In this document: one piece after another, positions 19,188 to 28,657 of the stretch
Layout of the letters: each line of letters begins with the position of its first letter
How positions within the stretch are numbered: the first letter of the stretch is position 1
NCBI RefSeq assembly: GCF_017357865.1
Contig: NZ_CP060096.1
Location: forward strand, 1,178,001 to 1,242,000
Length of the DNA: 64,000 nt
DNA from: Aceticella autotrophica
GTDB lineage: Bacteria > Bacillota > Thermoanaerobacteria > Thermoanaerobacterales > Thermoanaerobacteraceae
Direction of reading: 5' to 3'
Notes under the pieces: model-generated
What the model saw: only the letters and a program-made list of their open reading frames with translations
Told to the model about the DNA's origin: nothing
Database searches by the model: none
Made by a program: the position numbers and the translations under genes

Positions 19188-20105
19188 TCACTTTTTATTA
19201 TTTGTTACGATTGCTTTAGAACCATCTGTTAAATTTGGCTGTGGATCGATTATTACTGCATCTCCTGATTTTAATCCACTTAATATCTCTGCATTAAAAT
19301 CAGATACTATACCCAATTTTATGCCTTGCTTGTGTATTATGTTATTGCTGTCAACCTTATACACATATTGATTCCCATCTTTGTCTTCCATAAGCATATC
19401 AAGTGATAACAGCGGAACATCCTTTTTTTCACTTGTGAGTATATCACATGATACATTGAGTCCCGGCCTTATAATGGAATTTAATTTATCAACAGAAATT
19501 GTAGCCTGAATTACAGTCTGTGCACCGGTACTTGTTTTTTGCTGTGTCGCTACAGGTGCTATGCTTAAAACCTTACCTGTTATGTTTTCTGATTTATCGA
19601 TAGCATCACCATATATCTTGACACTCTGTCCAACCTTTACTTTTGGCAAATCAGCTTCTTTTATATCTGCCTTTACAACTAAATCCTTTATATCTACAAT
19701 CCGCATTGCCGGTGTCATGGTGTTTGTATAGGACCCTTTTTCTACATTTATTTCACTGACAACACCATCAATAGGACTTTTTGCTGTATCACTTATATTA
19801 TTTGTAACAACATCTATAAGTTTATCATTTTTTTCAACAGTCTGACCAACTTCAACATATATTTTATCTACCTTTGAAGGTACGGGAAAATTTATATCTG
19901 CACTATTTTTTGCATCAATTACACCATTTGCTGTTACAATTGAAGATATATTGCCGTTTTCAATCTTTTTAGTTTCTACATTGAATGTCTTTCCATTTCC
20001 AGTCGCAAGCGCACTTTTATTCTTTTTACTTTGATAAATATTTGCTGCAACAAATAAAACTATCAAAATTATTACAAAACTGCCTATCCAAAATTTTTTC
20101 TTCAT
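19188..20105 (-). CDS. efflux periplasmic-adaptor-type protein (MacA/HlyD-like)
   Basis: 305 residues. One N-terminal membrane anchor (residues 5-23), then a biotinyl-lipoyl hairpin domain (KIYVEVGQTVEKNDKLIDV ... SPIDGVVSEINVEKG) and beta-barrel (VKVGQSVKIYGDA). In Gram-positive bacteria such proteins link MacB-type permeases to the outside surface. Part of the operon with the MacB-type permease and ATPase. Confidence 0.91.
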   Translation of the reverse strand: MKKKFWIGSFVIILIVLFVAANIYQSKKNKSALATGNGKTFNVETKKIENGNISSIVTANGVIDAKNSADINFPVPSKVDKIYVEVGQTVEKNDKLIDVVTNNISDTAKSPIDGVVSEINVEKGSYTNTMTPAMRIVDIKDLVVKADIKEADLPKVKVGQSVKIYGDAIDKSENITGKVLSIAPVATQQKTSTGAQTVIQATISVDKLNSIIRPGLNVSCDILTSEKKDVPLLSLDMLMEDKDGNQYVYKVDSNNIIHKQGIKLGIVSDFNAEILSGLKSGDAVIIDPQPNLTDGSKAIVTNNKK

Positions 20106-20123
20106 TATATATATCCTCCATAT

Positions 20124-20822
20124 TTATGACAATTTCAAGCTGTTAGCAGATAAAAGAATCATCACAATATATACAGCGGATACTACTGAATATACCTTTG
20201 CACTGCTTAATTTGCTGACTACTTTTAGTCCTATGGCATAAACGATAAATTGCCATATGCTAAATAAATTAATTCCGCGAATTATACCATATAGAAAGCT
20301 TCCCTTTAAATCTGGAGCAAAAAGATTTGTTATACTTGCAAGTGAGGTGTCTAAAATTAATGAGCCTGTAAAATATGATGCAATAAGAGTGACGATCATG
20401 GATATTATGACTATTGTATAAGCATATCCTGTTACTGATAGATATTGCTTAAATTTGCCTTCTCCTTTAAATATCCTTAATATCCCCCAAAAGATAAATG
20501 TAATGACTATCCACATTATAATAACTCCAATAGGGGCTGTGATTAAACCAATTTTAGTTGAAAATGAAATCATAGATGGTGTCATTTGTGCTGCCTGTGG
20601 AGTATTCTCAAGTTTTGTTTTCACCATCTGCTCAAATAAGGGATATCTTATTAAATAGAAAATGGGTGTAGTTAATAACATTGCAAGAATGGGATACAAA
20701 ATGTCTGACTTTTGTGCAATTGCTTCCATTGCTTTTTTGGGTGATACTATAACACCTATAACCCTTTGTAAGAAACTCATCTGTTTTACTTCTTTATCAT
20801 TTCTTAATTCCATATTCTCCAT
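20124..20822 (-). CDS. Yip1-family membrane protein
   Basis: 232 residues with about five hydrophobic segments; the N-terminal FLQRVIGVIVSPKKAMEAIAQKSD is characteristic of bacterial Yip1-domain proteins found beside MacAB-type pumps. Function is unknown. It lies between the ATPase and the adaptor, with short spacers (17-19 bp), so it is probably part of the pump. Confidence 0.82.
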   Translation of the reverse strand: MENMELRNDKEVKQMSFLQRVIGVIVSPKKAMEAIAQKSDILYPILAMLLTTPIFYLIRYPLFEQMVKTKLENTPQAAQMTPSMISFSTKIGLITAPIGVIIMWIVITFIFWGILRIFKGEGKFKQYLSVTGYAYTIVIISMIVTLIASYFTGSLILDTSLASITNLFAPDLKGSFLYGIIRGINLFSIWQFIVYAIGLKVVSKLSSAKVYSVVSAVYIVMILLSANSLKLS

Positions 20823-20838
20823 TTTATTTTCCTCCCTT

Positions 20839-21576
20839 TTATTGATTTACGGCTTTCGCCTTTTTTAAAGCTAAAATATCATTTGCAATAAGTGTATTTT
20901 CAACAATGACGTCTTTTATCATCTGCCCGTCCCTAAATGTTATTATGCGTTTTGCATGTTGTGCTATATCCATCTCATGTGTGACAAGCAATAATGTTAC
21001 CCCTTCTTTATTGAGTTCTTGAAATACTGCCATCACCTCCTCCCCTGAAAAACTGTCGAGATTTCCTGTGGGTTCATCTGCAAGGATAATTGTGGGATTA
21101 TTGACAAGAGCTCTTGCTATCGCAACTTTTTGTTTCTGACCTCCTGATAATTCATTGGGTTTATGATTCATCCTGTCTGCAAGATTTACACGTGATAATG
21201 CTTCAATCGCTCTTTTCCTTCTTTCTTTAGCAGGTACACCTGCATATACCATTGGAATCTCAACATTCATAAGTGCTGTCATTCTTGGAAGTAAATTAAA
21301 TGATTGGAATACAAAGCCTATTTTTTTGTTTCTAATCCTTGCAAGCTCTGCATCATTTAATTTGGAGATATTGATGCCTTCAAGTTCATATTCCCCTGAC
21401 GTCGCTCTGTCAAGGCAGCCTATGATATTCATAAGAGTAGATTTGCCTGAACCGGATGCGCCCATTATAGCGACAAATTCATTTTTTTCTACTTCGAGAT
21501 TAATATGTCTTAGTGCCTTTACTTCTATCGGTCCTGTTTTGTAGGTTTTACAGATGTCTTTTATTTCAATAATCAT
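20839..21576 (-). CDS. MacB/LolD-type ABC transporter ATP-binding protein
   Basis: 245 residues. Walker [11 protein letters not shown]-loop [19 protein letters not shown], signature [15 protein letters not shown], Walker [13 protein letters not shown] and the H-loop [11 protein letters not shown]. First gene of the efflux operon. A perfect 18-bp palindrome lies 61 bp before its start, identical to two copies near the LuxR-type regulator. Confidence 0.95.
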   Translation of the reverse strand: MIIEIKDICKTYKTGPIEVKALRHINLEVEKNEFVAIMGASGSGKSTLMNIIGCLDRATSGEYELEGINISKLNDAELARIRNKKIGFVFQSFNLLPRMTALMNVEIPMVYAGVPAKERRKRAIEALSRVNLADRMNHKPNELSGGQKQKVAIARALVNNPTIILADEPTGNLDSFSGEEVMAVFQELNKEGVTLLLVTHEMDIAQHAKRIITFRDGQMIKDVIVENTLIANDILALKKAKAVNQ

Positions 21577-21636
21577 AATAAACTCTCCATTAATATAATT
21601 TTATAAATATTTTACCTTATTTTAGAAAGGATTTCT

Positions 21637-21654
21637 ACTATACTTTTGTATAGT
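21637..21654. promoter_or_regulatory. 18-bp palindromic operator, copy 3
   Basis: ACTATACTTTTGTATAGT, a 7-4-7 inverted repeat identical to the sites at 28593 and (inverted) 28632. It lies between the exporter stop codon and the start of the MacAB-type operon. Confidence 0.75.
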
Positions 21655-21660
21655 GCATCA

Positions 21661-23301
21661 TCAGTTTTGTGAATTTTCAACATTTATATTTAGATCAATA
21701 TCAAGATACGGTACATCTTCGTGAGATATCATTATAATAATTTTATCCTTTTTAATTTGATCTAAGTATTTACAAAAATTTTCCTTTGAATAGTCGTCTA
21801 AAAATGTCAATGCTTCGTCCAATATAATGATTTGAGGATCATGTGCTAAAGCTCTTAAAATCGTAATTTTTCTTTTTTGCCCCCCTGATAAGTTATCTCC
21901 GTTGTTTGTAATTATACTGCTAAGATTCAAAATCTTATCATTTATTAAATCATTAAAACCCAGCTTTTCACACAAAGTTGTTATTCTATTATCATCAATG
22001 TCTCTTCCCATTTTTATATTGCTTTTTATTGTATCATTAAATAAATATGTATTTTGCGGTACAATTCCAACAAGTTTTTTTAATGAGTATATATTTATAT
22101 TTTTTATATCTATATCATCAAATTTCACAACACCAGATTGAGGAGTTAACAAACCACACATTATATCAATTAATGTCGTTTTCCCTTTGCCATTGGCTCC
22201 TGCAATTCTTATGATTTTACCAATCTCTAATTTTAAGCTTAAATTATTGATTATACTATTATCTTTTTGATATGAAAAAGTTACATTTTCTAATGTTATA
22301 CAATTCTTTATCTTTGACATCTTTATATCGTCTGTTTTTTCTTTTTTATCTTTTCCTACAATTTCTAAATATCTTTTTAATGCTACTTTTGATTTTTGCA
22401 AATCTATATTTATATTTGATAATGATTTTATTGGTTGAAATAGTTGGTTAATATATGCCGATAATGCTACAATACCGCCTATAGTTAATCTCCCTTGTAT
22501 TACCTGATATCCACCATATAAAAGTAAAATCAGCGAAGGAATAAAAAATAAAAACGACAGTAATGTATTGCTTATGCTATTTATATAAACACTATCAAAT
22601 CTTTTATTTATATATTCATGCAATACAAACGAAAATCTCCTTTGAGCAAATTTATATGCTTTTAAATATTTTATTATTTTTATATTAAAAATATTTTCCT
22701 GTAATACATTACTAATTTTTGAATTAATCTGCATAAATTTTAAATTTATATTTCTAAATATTGGATTATAATATCTTAAAACAATGTAAATCATAGGTGT
22801 TACTAATAATGAAATAATTGTTATATCCCTATTTATGGTAAACATTATTACAAAAGCTATAATTAGAGTTGCTACCTGTGTAATTATATTTATAAATGTC
22901 CCAGCAAATAAATTCACAACATCAGGTAATTCATTTAAAATTCTTGACATAATCTCACCTGTTTGTTTTTCATTAAAGAAAGTAATTTCTTTATTCACAA
23001 CACTCTTATATAAATTTAATCTTAAATCATACAGCATTTTCTCTCCAATATAAGTAAAAATATATGACTGAATAATATTTAAAATAGTTCCTAATATATA
23101 AATAACTGCAAAAATTATTATATACCTTATTAAATTATGTACATCCTTATTTGCTATTGCAATATCTATGATTAATTTAATAATGTACGGATTCAACAAC
23201 GATATAATAGTTGATATAATTATTATAAAAAATCCTATAATTTCTTTTATCATATAAGGTTTTATTATTGAATATACATGCCTAAACTCATCTTTTTTCA
23301 T
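21661..23301 (-). CDS. ABC exporter (fused membrane and ATPase domains) of the RiPP locus
   Basis: 546 residues: six-helix type 1 exporter domain in the first 310 residues, then ATPase with Walker A GANGKGKTTL, signature NLSGGQKRKI and Walker B IIILDEALTFLDD. There is no N-terminal C39 peptidase, so it cannot remove a leader itself. It is the last gene of the run that holds the radical SAM enzyme and precursor. It probably exports the modified peptide or gives self-protection. Confidence 0.88.
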   Translation of the reverse strand: MKKDEFRHVYSIIKPYMIKEIIGFFIIIISTIISLLNPYIIKLIIDIAIANKDVHNLIRYIIIFAVIYILGTILNIIQSYIFTYIGEKMLYDLRLNLYKSVVNKEITFFNEKQTGEIMSRILNELPDVVNLFAGTFINIITQVATLIIAFVIMFTINRDITIISLLVTPMIYIVLRYYNPIFRNINLKFMQINSKISNVLQENIFNIKIIKYLKAYKFAQRRFSFVLHEYINKRFDSVYINSISNTLLSFLFFIPSLILLLYGGYQVIQGRLTIGGIVALSAYINQLFQPIKSLSNINIDLQKSKVALKRYLEIVGKDKKEKTDDIKMSKIKNCITLENVTFSYQKDNSIINNLSLKLEIGKIIRIAGANGKGKTTLIDIMCGLLTPQSGVVKFDDIDIKNINIYSLKKLVGIVPQNTYLFNDTIKSNIKMGRDIDDNRITTLCEKLGFNDLINDKILNLSSIITNNGDNLSGGQKRKITILRALAHDPQIIILDEALTFLDDYSKENFCKYLDQIKKDKIIIMISHEDVPYLDIDLNINVENSQN

Positions 23302-23333
23302 AATTCACCCCAAATTTAATATATTCTTTAACT

Positions 23334-25004
23334 TTAGCTTATTTCATAATATCTTTTAGAACCAAAATAAAGCAAAAGTTTATAAAGAATGAATAACAAT
23401 ATTCCTAAACCAATAAGAACCATAAAATATTTATTAGTTATAAATCTCAAAATCTTTATTATAAAGTTGCTCATGAAAATTACAAATATAATTAATATTA
23501 GCATAGATATGAGTACATTAATATTTTGCCTTACCACCACCCTTTGATTCTCCCAATTCAACATAGGTAAACAAAACTCACAAAATATCCCTATAATAAA
23601 ATAAATGTTTAATACTAAAAATCCTATTATAAAAGCAACTAAAAGATAAATTACACTTAATTTAGTTAGAAAAAAACTAAAAATACAAGTTAACACACCA
23701 AATAAAATACTTAAAATATTACAGTGCAATAATTTTGCTTTTATATATTCTTCAGGACTTATTGGTAATGATTTAATATAATAAAAAGTCTTGCCTTCTC
23801 GTGATAGTGCTGTTGATGCTATTAAATTAGATCCCCCAAGTAAGATATAAGCCAAAGAGATAAACATAATAATTAAATATTTTGTTTCTAAATTTTTATT
23901 TGCATTTTGAATCTTCAGTAATATATCCGGCATTCCTGAATAAAAAGAATAAAATAAAAACAGTGGAATAATTAATGTCATAATTAATCCATAAATAATA
24001 AACGTAGAATCACGATAAAATAGTTTCATATCCCTTTGTAACAATGCTAAGACCTTACTTTGATATTTAGAAAATGAATCCATTATATTAAAAGTTCTCT
24101 GCTTATTTATTCCACTTACTTCATTATTACGTGATATAATATAAACTAAGTTATTGGATAATAATTTTAATATAAGAATGAGTCCTGCCACTGAAATAAA
24201 AATAAATATTATCATATATTCAAAAGAAATTAATCCTTTTTTAATAATAGCCTCATAGGCAATATTTACAGGATAAAATATTTTTGAAATATGTTCCAAT
24301 TGAAAAACTCTTTGCTTTATTAAGTTTATTCCAGTATTAGTGTTACTTTTAAGATAATTCTGCATACCTGTAATTTCTTTTGCCAAGATTATAAAACATA
24401 TATTTATTATAAACGCCATAATGTTGGCAAAACCTCTTTTATCAAAAAAATACCCAATCCTTTGTAGCAATATAATAACAAAAAATTGTAATGCCATTGG
24501 AAGCATAGGAATTAATGTTGTTATTATTAATGCAAAAATATAATATGTAAAAGGTTTGTCCGAATTTACACCATTGATAATAACTCCCGGCATTAATACA
24601 ATTAATGCAATAGCTAATTGGAATATATACCCTGATGCAAATCTGCTAAGTAAAATTTGCCATGATTCAAGTGGAAAAGTCATAATATAGTTATATTGTT
24701 TATTACTGCTTATTAATGAAATATATGAACCAAATAAACCAAGTGTTAATAATAAAATAAACGTAAAGTTTAAAAGACCTTTTATCATTAAATTTTGCTC
24801 ACCTGTTAAGCTCAGATTATGATAAATAAATTCATTAATTTGTATATAACCACTGATTATATTATAAAACAAAAATAAAAGTATCCCATATATAAATAAT
24901 CTTAAATATAATTTTTCTCTTTCGTATTTCCATGAATAATTAAATCCATGAAATCCATATAATGATTTGTAATGGTATTTTAATAATGTCCATATTTCTT
25001 TCAT
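23334..25004 (-). CDS. ABC transporter permease, large multi-pass
   Basis: 556 residues with about twelve hydrophobic segments and no ATPase domain. The start overlaps the stop of the ATPase gene by 4 bp, so they form a two-gene transporter. The layout resembles ABC-2-type permeases in bacteriocin self-immunity or export systems. Sequence motifs are weak. Confidence 0.8.
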   Translation of the reverse strand: MKEIWTLLKYHYKSLYGFHGFNYSWKYEREKLYLRLFIYGILLFLFYNIISGYIQINEFIYHNLSLTGEQNLMIKGLLNFTFILLLTLGLFGSYISLISSNKQYNYIMTFPLESWQILLSRFASGYIFQLAIALIVLMPGVIINGVNSDKPFTYYIFALIITTLIPMLPMALQFFVIILLQRIGYFFDKRGFANIMAFIINICFIILAKEITGMQNYLKSNTNTGINLIKQRVFQLEHISKIFYPVNIAYEAIIKKGLISFEYMIIFIFISVAGLILILKLLSNNLVYIISRNNEVSGINKQRTFNIMDSFSKYQSKVLALLQRDMKLFYRDSTFIIYGLIMTLIIPLFLFYSFYSGMPDILLKIQNANKNLETKYLIIMFISLAYILLGGSNLIASTALSREGKTFYYIKSLPISPEEYIKAKLLHCNILSILFGVLTCIFSFFLTKLSVIYLLVAFIIGFLVLNIYFIIGIFCEFCLPMLNWENQRVVVRQNINVLISMLILIIFVIFMSNFIIKILRFITNKYFMVLIGLGILLFILYKLLLYFGSKRYYEIS

Positions 25005-25726
25005 GCTTCAGTCATCTCCAGAAAAATTTCTTCTAAATCCTTTTTATTATCTTTTTTAATTTTTAATTCATTAACAGTCCCAGAATAAATAATCCTACCG
25101 CCCTTTATAATCGCGATTCTGTCACATATGTCTTCTGCCATTTTTATAAGGTGTGTTGTAATAAATACCGTTTTGCCTTGATCAGCTAAAGTCCGCATAA
25201 TATTTTTTAAGTTTCTGATTGCCTTTGCATCAAGCCCAATTATTGGTTCATCCATAATTAAAATAGATGGTTCATGGATTAGTGCTCCTAAAATTAATAA
25301 TTTTTGCTTCATACCATGCGAATAACTCTCTATTTTCATATTTAATACATCATTAATTTCTAATATTCCACCGAATTTCTCTATGTTTAGCTGCCTTGTT
25401 TTATTATTTATTTCATATATATCTGATATAAATCTTAAATATTCAAATCCTGTAAGTTTATTAAATATTTCAGGGTCATCCGGTACATAACCTATTTCCT
25501 TTTTTGCTTTAAGAGGGTCTTTCAATATATCATATCCATTGATTAAAACTTTTCCACTATCGGGTTTTAATATACCGGTAATAATTTTTACAGTTGTTGT
25601 TTTACCAGAACCATTTGGACCAAGAAAACCGAAAATCTCACCTTTATATACTTCAAGGTTTAATGAGTCCACAGCTTTTTTATCACAGCCATAATATATC
25701 TTTGAAATATTATATAAATTGATCAT
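25001..25726 (-). CDS. ABC-2-type transporter ATP-binding protein
   Basis: 241 residues. Walker A GPNGSGKTTTVKI, Q-loop GYVPDDPEIFNKLTGFEYL, signature SYSHGMKQKLL (a common variant), Walker B ILIMDEPIIGLD and H-loop TTHLIKMAEDICD. It resembles the BcrA/CcmA group often found in peptide immunity. Partner of the overlapping downstream permease. Confidence 0.93.
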   Translation of the reverse strand: MINLYNISKIYYGCDKKAVDSLNLEVYKGEIFGFLGPNGSGKTTTVKIITGILKPDSGKVLINGYDILKDPLKAKKEIGYVPDDPEIFNKLTGFEYLRFISDIYEINNKTRQLNIEKFGGILEINDVLNMKIESYSHGMKQKLLILGALIHEPSILIMDEPIIGLDAKAIRNLKNIMRTLADQGKTVFITTHLIKMAEDICDRIAIIKGGRIIYSGTVNELKIKKDNKKDLEEIFLEMTEA

Positions 25727-25759
25727 AAATTGTTAGCAGCTCCTTCAGAATATTTCAAT

Positions 25760-26080
25760 TTATAACACTTTTAAATTTATCAGAATAATTATTATATCGA
25801 CAATCAGTAAAAGCATACTTACAAACATATAGGAAATATCATTATAGATATTCGTTGTTTTACCTTTTGCTTTAATTTTTTTTATTATATAAATTATTGT
25901 CTGTATTACAGGTAAGATAAAAATAAATTGCAATTTAGATGCAGTATTTGAGATATTCCCATTGAATTGCCATTGAATAGCAACTGTTTCAGGCAATGCC
26001 TTATAAAAAATTATATTTATAATAAATGTAAAAACAGCAAATATCCATCCATGTTTATTCAAAAATCTTATTGATCGCAT
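25760..26080 (-). CDS. small DUF1648-like membrane protein
   Basis: 106 residues with three or four membrane segments. The motif FYKALPETVAIQWQFNGNIS is the DUF1648 signature (LP..ia.HWn..G). The domain occurs in SdpI-type immunity proteins, so self-protection is plausible here. It directly follows the precursor gene in the RiPP run. Another DUF1648 protein lies at 29891-30391. Confidence 0.75.
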   Translation of the reverse strand: MRSIRFLNKHGWIFAVFTFIINIIFYKALPETVAIQWQFNGNISNTASKLQFIFILPVIQTIIYIIKKIKAKGKTTNIYNDISYMFVSMLLLIVDIIIILINLKVL

Positions 26081-26183
26081 AAGATATTCTCTCCCTCCTT
26101 TTGTATAATAAATCTTACTTATAATAAGTCATATTTGCCAACTTTATTATAAAATTATATTATTTCTCAATTTTACAGAAAAG

Positions 26184-26220
26184 ATAGGGAGAAAGTATAA
26201 TAAAAATTTATTCTCCCTAT
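26184..26220 (-). terminator. hairpin after the RiPP precursor gene
   Basis: ATAGGGAGAA pairs with TTCTCCCTAT (10 bp) with a 17-nt loop. Read on the - strand it is followed by CTTTTCTG, a weak U-run. It may act as a leaky terminator or an RNA stabiliser that raises precursor mRNA over the transporter genes. Confidence 0.55.
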
Positions 26221-26244
26221 TTAAACAATTTAAACAGTTAACGT

Positions 26245-26445
26245 TTATTTTTCATTCTTTTCTGCAAGTGGAACAACATCGAGTACAGCCCACGCTACAG
26301 CTGCTAATGCTACAAAATAACCTACAGCTATAGTATCTGTATATACAGCTGTATTACTATACCAAATTCCTGTAGGTTGCAGTTCCCCATTTAGGTTGAT
26401 ATTTTGAGAACCCAATGTTTGAACTGTAGGTTTTACATATGACAT
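26245..26445 (-). CDS. RiPP precursor peptide, cysteine-free
   Basis: 66 residues from an ATG 6 nt after GGAGGTG (a longer frame from 26469 would include that site). The N-terminal part MSYVKPTVQTLGSQNINLNG looks like a leader. The rest holds ELQPTGIWYSNTAVYTDTI, then a hydrophobic stretch VGYFVALAAVAWAVLDVVPLA and a charged tail. There is no Cys, so thioether chemistry is excluded. It has Trp, Tyr, Asn and Asp as possible sites for radical SAM C-C cross-linking. It directly follows the radical SAM gene. I do not recognise the class. Confidence 0.7.
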   Translation of the reverse strand: MSYVKPTVQTLGSQNINLNGELQPTGIWYSNTAVYTDTIAVGYFVALAAVAWAVLDVVPLAEKNEK

Positions 26446-26475
26446 TTTCTTCACCTCCACCAATGACATTATATT

Positions 26476-26515
26476 ATTAAGTTAATAATCAATTAAAATT
26501 GACCATTAACTTAAT
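26476..26515 (-). promoter_or_regulatory. hairpin between radical SAM gene and precursor gene
   Basis: ATTAAGTTAAT pairs with ATTAACTTAAT, with further AT pairing inside the loop. It overlaps the radical SAM stop codon and ends just before the precursor's ribosome site. It may be an attenuator or processing site. Confidence 0.45.
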
Positions 26516-27555
26516 GAATATGCCTCTCTTTCCTTTGACATCTCATCTATAAAGTCTACAAATATATCATTTTCAAGCCAAACAGTCGGTACATCTTCTT
26601 TAACATTATTCATATCCATTATAGAAAGTACATTTTGAGCCATTTTTCTAGGCAATTCTTTTTGCCAAAGTTTTGCAAGCCCGGCTTTCCAATATTCACT
26701 AAATCTATGTTTTCGAATATTTCCAACTACTAAAGGAAGATAAGGAGATGCTACAATATCGCCATTTGCTCTAATTGAAACATAATTAACACAATCCATA
26801 GCTATAGTTCTAAATCTTATCAAATGATCGATCGGATCACCCCATTCAACTATTGGTTTTTTCCCTTTTAAATTGATATCATGTATATATTTTACTAATT
26901 GTCTATATTGAAGTTGTGTAGGCATTATCTCATTTAAATGTTGATTTGCTCTACCTAATAACATCAACGGTTGTACCCTTAATTCTTGTATATCTAATTT
27001 ATTTAACAAATTATGTACTTCGTCAAATTCATTAATATTAAAAGCTGTTGGACAAAAAGAAACATTAACATTTGATATTCCTGTGTCTTTTAAAATTTTT
27101 ATTGCGTTAATAGCCCTATTAAATGCACCGTTTTTATTTCTTAATCTATCATGTGTATTCGGGCTTGCTCCATCAATACTTATTTGTATACGATCAATAC
27201 CATTCTTTTTTAATTGATAAGCTATATCTTCTGTCATTAAATAACCATTAGTTACAAGCGATACGTGACTTGTTTTTGCCTCAATTAATAATTTAGCACA
27301 TTCATAAATTAATTCTCTTCTTATTAGTGGCTCTCCACCACAAAAACATACATTAAGTAGCTTCATCTCTGCTATTTCTTTTATAAAATTTATAACTTCC
27401 TGATCTGTTAATTCATTATCTACTACTATATTTTCACCACTTGAATTATAACAATGAAGGCATCTAAAATTACATTTGTTAGTTATATCAAATGATAACT
27501 GATGTGGACCTTTTAAAATTTCAATATTATCAATTAATATATTCTCTTTTCTCAT
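26506..27555 (-). CDS. radical SAM peptide maturase
   Basis: 349 residues. The CX3CX2C cluster motif is CNFRCLHC (about residues 28-35), followed by CFCGGEPLIRRELI and LVTNGYLM. The C-terminal region has CVNYVSIRANGDIVASPYLPLVVGN, which follows the SPASM-type pattern but lacks the usual cluster cysteines after the first, so auxiliary clusters are absent or reduced. It is placed between a PqqD-GNAT fusion and the small precursor and should modify that peptide. The exact reaction cannot be read from sequence. Confidence 0.88.
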   Translation of the reverse strand: MRKENILIDNIEILKGPHQLSFDITNKCNFRCLHCYNSSGENIVVDNELTDQEVINFIKEIAEMKLLNVCFCGGEPLIRRELIYECAKLLIEAKTSHVSLVTNGYLMTEDIAYQLKKNGIDRIQISIDGASPNTHDRLRNKNGAFNRAINAIKILKDTGISNVNVSFCPTAFNINEFDEVHNLLNKLDIQELRVQPLMLLGRANQHLNEIMPTQLQYRQLVKYIHDINLKGKKPIVEWGDPIDHLIRFRTIAMDCVNYVSIRANGDIVASPYLPLVVGNIRKHRFSEYWKAGLAKLWQKELPRKMAQNVLSIMDMNNVKEDVPTVWLENDIFVDFIDEMSKEREAYSLS

Positions 27556-27600
27556 AAATGTTCATTCCTTTCTTCAAAAAAATATAAATAGATCATATTA

Positions 27601-28482
27601 TCATATCAAAAAGTATGAATAAATGCATAGGTCATTTCTCCCTAATTCATATTTCAAAATACCTTCATTTACAAAGCCAGCATTTATCAAATTATTTTCT
27701 ATTATTTTTGCTTCATTCATATCTTTTAATATTTGTAATTCAATTTTTGTTATCTCTTTCACGCAGATTTGTGGAACATTTTTAGCTATATAGTCAATCA
27801 TATTTTTAATGTACTTGCCATTTAACACCATAACACCAATTTTTGCTACAGTAGAATATTTTTCAACAGGTATCCTTAACGTAATAATTCCAATGATTTT
27901 GTTGTTTTCTTTTAGTACAAAAAATTCTTCAGAATAATTAAATAATTTTTGTCGTAATATTAATTCACTTAAATATTCATTAAATTGTATTGTTGGATTA
28001 ATATAAGTCAACTTATCATTTTGTCTTTCATTCTTTAAAAAAATAATTTGAAAATACTGATAAATTTCTCTTAGTTCGTCTTCCATAACAGTGCTAATAC
28101 TAAGGTCACCTTCCAATGTTTCTTCATTAATATACATAAACGGATTATTCCCTCCTTCCCATCGTATTAAATTACACATCGAAAAATCAAACAACACATC
28201 AACAACATCTTTTGTAATTTTATCTTTAGCAACATCAGAGTATAAAGTTAATAATTTATCACGTATTATTTTTGGTATATTTTTACCATTACAAAGTTTT
28301 AAAATTATTTTAGCTGTGGGGTTTATAATTAAATAGTTCACTAATGGAAAATTTTTAGGTACACATGTTATATATCCCATATTTTCTTCTCGATAGAAAC
28401 TCAAATTTGATTTGACAAACATAGGTTTTTCATTTATTTTCTCAATAAAATATGGGTTTATCCTTTCTTTAGTTAAAAACAC
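27601..28482 (-). CDS. PqqD-like (RRE) and GNAT acetyltransferase fusion
   Basis: About 293 residues. Residues ~40-115 follow the PqqD/RiPP-recognition pattern: INPTAKIILKLCNGKNIPKIIRDKL, then DVVDVLFDFSMCNLIRWEG. The C-terminal half has a GNAT-like fold with FFVLKENNKIIGIITLRIP and IENNLINAGFVNEGILKYELG. The first half should bind the leader and present it to the radical SAM enzyme; the second may acetylate the product. I chose the GTG at 28482, 6 nt after GGAGGTG; the GTG at 28491 lies inside the ribosome site. Two 18-bp palindromes precede it. Confidence 0.75.
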   Translation of the reverse strand: MFLTKERINPYFIEKINEKPMFVKSNLSFYREENMGYITCVPKNFPLVNYLIINPTAKIILKLCNGKNIPKIIRDKLLTLYSDVAKDKITKDVVDVLFDFSMCNLIRWEGGNNPFMYINEETLEGDLSISTVMEDELREIYQYFQIIFLKNERQNDKLTYINPTIQFNEYLSELILRQKLFNYSEEFFVLKENNKIIGIITLRIPVEKYSTVAKIGVMVLNGKYIKNMIDYIAKNVPQICVKEITKIELQILKDMNEAKIIENNLINAGFVNEGILKYELGRNDLCIYSYFLI

Positions 28483-28592
28483 TATTTTCACCTCCAGTTT
28501 AATAAAATACTTAATTATTAAAGTTTGGATTCTTATTAAATATTTTTACCATATCTTTATTTCCATTTTACAACGATATCTTTCCAATGTCT

Positions 28593-28610
28593 ACTATACT
28601 TTTGTATAGT
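28593..28610. promoter_or_regulatory. 18-bp palindromic operator, copy 1
   Basis: ACTATACTTTTGTATAGT, perfect 7-4-7 inverted repeat, about 110 bp before the PqqD-GNAT start. Confidence 0.75.
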
Positions 28611-28631
28611 TTTAACATAAAAAGCAAAAAA

Positions 28632-28649
28632 ACTATACAAAAGTATAGT
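28632..28649. promoter_or_regulatory. 18-bp palindromic operator, copy 2 (inverted centre)
   Basis: ACTATACAAAAGTATAGT is the exact reverse complement of copy 1. The starts are 39 bp apart, close to four helical turns. Together the two copies can also fold into a 21-bp hairpin, so a terminator role for the regulator gene ending at 28658 is possible, although no U-run follows. Confidence 0.75.
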
Positions 28650-28657
28650 CTTAAAAT

